A DNA stretch of 8,333 nucleotides from Lentisphaeria bacterium (GTDB taxonomy: Bacteria > Verrucomicrobiota > Lentisphaeria > Victivallales > UBA1829): contig JAFYBD010000094.1 in the NCBI GenBank assembly GCA_017540385.1, positions 1-8,333 of the forward strand, read 5' to 3'. Positions 6,618 to 8,333 of the stretch are shown here, piece by piece. The notes below the pieces were generated by a model that saw only the letters and a program-made list of their open reading frames with translations, was not told the DNA's origin and did no database searches. Positions within the stretch are counted from its first letter, which is position 1. Each line of letters begins with the position of its first letter. A program made the translations under genes and the position numbers.

Positions 6618-6639
6618 CGACCCGGCGTCCGGCGGGTCG
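6618..6639. promoter_or_regulatory. Operator-like palindrome next to the -35 of the antiporter promoter
   Basis: CGACCCG, 8 nt, CGGGTCG: a 7-bp perfect inverted repeat ending 4 nt from the -35 hexamer of the antiporter promoter. The half-site centres are 15 nt apart. Position and symmetry fit a dimeric activator or repressor site. No regulator gene is present in the window, so the binding protein is unknown. It lies about 45 nt upstream of the mraY -35 and could act on both promoters. Confidence 0.45.
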
Positions 6640-6683
6640 TGGAAAATGGCTGAAAAAAAGGGCGAAAGGAACGCGAAATGCCC

Positions 6684-6711
6684 TTGCTTTTTGTCCGATT
6701 CGATGTATAAT
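6684..6711 (+). promoter_or_regulatory. Sigma70-like promoter of mraY
   Basis: TTGCTT (6684-6689), 16-nt spacer, and a perfect TATAAT (6706-6711). The expected transcript start is near 6718, leaving a leader of about 55 nt before mraY. This is the clearest promoter in the window and shows that mraY starts its own transcript here. Confidence 0.75.
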
Positions 6712-6773
6712 AATCCGCAGCAAATCAAGCACCCGCTTTTTTTCAAAAAAACTTCACCACGGTCCCAGGTCCC

Positions 6774-7871
6774 ATGCTGTATTACCTCATCTCCCTCGTC
6801 CCCGACTTCGAAAACACGCCCCTCCGTCTGTTCAACTACTTCACATTCCGCGCCGCGGCCGCGCTCATTACGGCGACGCTGCTGGGAATCCTGCTGGGCA
6901 AGACGACGGTGAAGCTGCTGAAACGGGCCGTGGCACCGCCGAGACTCGAGGGGATCGTGGCCGAACAGTTCGTGGACCACTCGAAGGACAAGACGCCGAG
7001 CATGGGCGGACTGCTGGTGGTGGCGAGCATCATCCTGGCGACGCTGCTGTGGGGCGACCTGACGAACCGTCTGCTCCTGCTCTTCCTGCTCACGCTCACG
7101 GCGTTCAGCGCCATCGGGTTCATCGACGACTTCACGAAGATCAAGAGCAAGAAGGACGGCGTGTCCGCGAAGTACAAGCTCGTCTGCCAGTTCGCCGTCT
7201 CCATCATGGCGATCCTCGTCTATTCCCACCTCACGCCCGAGATCGCCAATTCCTTCTGCCAGCTCTATGTGCCGTTCATCAAGGAACCGGTCTGGACCAT
7301 GCCCTACCCCGTGGCCGTGGCGTTCGCGGTGTTCGTGCTGGTCGGCACGTCCAACGCCGTGAACCTGACGGACGGGAAGGACGGGCTCGCGACGGGCTGC
7401 ACGATCTGGTGCATGATGACCTACGCGCTGATCGCCTACCTGTGCACGAACTCGATCTTCGCCTCGCACCTCGATCTGCCGTTCATCCGCAACGGCGCCG
7501 AAATCGTCGTGTTCGCGGCCGCGATCATCGGCGCGTGCGTCGGATTCCTGTGGCACAACTGCAAGCCCGCGTCGATGTTCATGGGCGACACCGGCAGCCT
7601 CGCGCTCGGCGGCATCATCGGGTTCATCTCCATCCTCGTGAACCAGGAACTGCTGCTCATCCTCGTGGGCGGCGTCTTCGTAATGGAGATCGCGTCCGTC
7701 ATCATGCAGGTGACCAGCTTCAAGCTGACCGGGAAACGCATCTTCAAATGCACCCCGATCCATCACCATTTCGAACAGCTCGGCTGGACGGAAACGCAGA
7801 TCGTGACGCGGTTCTGGATCCTCGCGGGACTCTTCGCGCTCGCGGGCGCGGCGACGATGAAACTGCGCTGA
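6774..7871 (+). CDS. mraY: Phospho-N-acetylmuramoyl-pentapeptide-transferase (MraY)
   Basis: Integral inner-membrane enzyme that transfers phospho-MurNAc-pentapeptide from UDP to undecaprenyl phosphate, forming lipid I, the first membrane step of peptidoglycan synthesis. The 365 residues match the usual length of about 360 and show multiple membrane helices. Family motifs present: DKTPSMGG near residue 75, the aspartate pair D118-D119 in FIDDFTK, NAVNLTDGKDGLA (194-206), MGDTGSLALGG with the catalytic-site aspartate D272, and PIHHHFE with H330-H332. All key residues are intact. The ATG at 6774 begins the expected LFNYFTFRAAAALIT first helix region but has only a weak AGG ahead of it. It is divergent from the antiporter operon and is followed after 33 nt by a lipoprotein gene, with no murein or division genes adjacent, which is unusual for mraY. 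Confidence 0.97.
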   Translation: MLYYLISLVPDFENTPLRLFNYFTFRAAAALITATLLGILLGKTTVKLLKRAVAPPRLEGIVAEQFVDHSKDKTPSMGGLLVVASIILATLLWGDLTNRLLLLFLLTLTAFSAIGFIDDFTKIKSKKDGVSAKYKLVCQFAVSIMAILVYSHLTPEIANSFCQLYVPFIKEPVWTMPYPVAVAFAVFVLVGTSNAVNLTDGKDGLATGCTIWCMMTYALIAYLCTNSIFASHLDLPFIRNGAEIVVFAAAIIGACVGFLWHNCKPASMFMGDTGSLALGGIIGFISILVNQELLLILVGGVFVMEIASVIMQVTSFKLTGKRIFKCTPIHHHFEQLGWTETQIVTRFWILAGLFALAGAATMKLR

Positions 7872-7904
7872 TCTTTACCCTCAAATCCAGCAAAGGAGCG
7901 GACG

Positions 7905-8312
7905 ATGTACAAAAGACTGTTGTTTCTCATGCTTTCGTGCGTCTTCCTGCTCACGGGCTGCGGCTCGAAAGAAAAGAAGCATCATCTGGATCCCGCCGCA
8001 CTGGTCGGCATGACGAAGGACGAGGTCCTGACGCAGGCGTTCGCCAAATGCCCCCTCGGACATAACGGCGAACTGTTTCTCTACGTAGAGGAGACCAGCC
8101 AATACGGCACTAAACACTTCTGCGGCTGCGAATTCAAAACGCTCACGGAAGCAAAAAGCGCGGCCGTATTGAAGAACAGTGACACATGGCAACTGGACGA
8201 AATGAAGGTATCAAGGTCATCGTTTCCCTTTTCCGAAAGAGAACTTCTTGTCCTGCACTTCACCGACGGACGTGTCGTGGAGGTGGGAACAACGCGTATA
8301 TCTGATATGTGA
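7905..8312 (+). CDS. Small lipoprotein of unknown function
   Basis: 135 residues. The N-terminus is a lipoprotein signal: K3-R4, a hydrophobic stretch, and lipobox LTGC with the lipidated cysteine at C19, followed by GSKEKK. The mature part is about 117 residues. It contains VGMTKDEVL (34-42), reminiscent of the first helix of BamE/SmpA-like outer-membrane lipoproteins, then C49, the pair C73/C75 in FCGCEF, and a C-terminal segment likely to be beta strands (LLVLHFTDGRVVEVG). I do not recognise the family; the BamE resemblance is a short motif only. AAGGAG lies 6 nt before the ATG. It starts 33 nt after mraY with no visible promoter between, so cotranscription is likely. The 3' half is visibly less GC-rich than mraY, and only 21 nt remain after the stop. 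Confidence 0.8.
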   Translation: MYKRLLFLMLSCVFLLTGCGSKEKKHHLDPAALVGMTKDEVLTQAFAKCPLGHNGELFLYVEETSQYGTKHFCGCEFKTLTEAKSAAVLKNSDTWQLDEMKVSRSSFPFSERELLVLHFTDGRVVEVGTTRISDM

Positions 8313-8333
8313 TCACTTGAAATCCAAAACGGA

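Noticed and set aside
6585..7769. 394-codon minus-strand frame opposite mraY
   Set aside because: Shadow of mraY, rich in D/E/R/H; it would also overlap both promoters in the intergenic region.
6605..8065. 486-codon plus-strand frame spanning mraY into the lipoprotein gene
   Set aside because: Out-of-frame R/H/P-rich translation; mraY in the other frame has every family motif.
1..8333. CRISPR array, tRNA or rRNA genes, insertion sequences, phage or toxin-antitoxin genes
   Set aside because: No regularly spaced repeats, no tRNA-like cloverleaf, no transposase or integrase motifs and no terminal inverted repeats seen on either strand.

Overview
The window is GC-rich bacterial DNA (most genes look above 60% G+C) and densely coding. 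The protein set points to a Gram-negative-type (diderm) bacterium outside the Gammaproteobacteria. It carries RNase Y, an E. coli-type biodegradative arginine decarboxylase, MraY and a small lipoprotein. The mixture and codon style fit an anaerobic, host-associated member of the PVC group (for example Lentisphaerota), but this is an impression from the proteins and not a demonstrated assignment.

Layout. (1) Positions 1-2105, minus strand: 5-formyltetrahydrofolate cyclo-ligase (ygfA type) followed after 5 nt by rny (RNase Y), which runs off the left edge; its Shine-Dalgarno lies in the gap and stop region of ygfA, so the two are a tight transcriptional unit. (2) Positions 2106-2676: a 571-nt stretch with no convincing gene. 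It holds the ygfA leader (a possible RNA element), a cluster of roughly helically phased A-tracts, and two strong hairpins that end the next operon. (3) Positions 2677-6487, minus strand: an arginine-decarboxylation operon, with an ArcD-like basic amino acid antiporter first and an AdiA-like decarboxylase second. (4) Positions 6488-6773: a divergent regulatory region with a sigma70-like promoter on each strand, an operator-like palindrome next to the -35 of the antiporter promoter, and a 5' UTR hairpin that can cover the antiporter ribosome binding site. (5) Positions 6774-8312, plus strand: mraY (lipid I synthesis) and a small lipoprotein of unknown role.

The best-defined functional unit is the antiporter-decarboxylase pair. 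Arginine is imported and decarboxylated to agmatine in the cytoplasm, using up a proton, and agmatine is exported in exchange for more arginine. That gives acid resistance and possibly a proton motive force. The notable twist is that the decarboxylase closely resembles enterobacterial AdiA, while the transporter resembles ArcD (arginine/ornithine antiporter) more than AdiC. The other genes are housekeeping: RNA turnover, folate salvage and peptidoglycan precursor synthesis. I did not find a clearly new multi-gene system; the points most worth a second look are the regulatory structures around the arginine operon, the leader upstream of ygfA, and the placement of mraY outside a division/cell-wall cluster.
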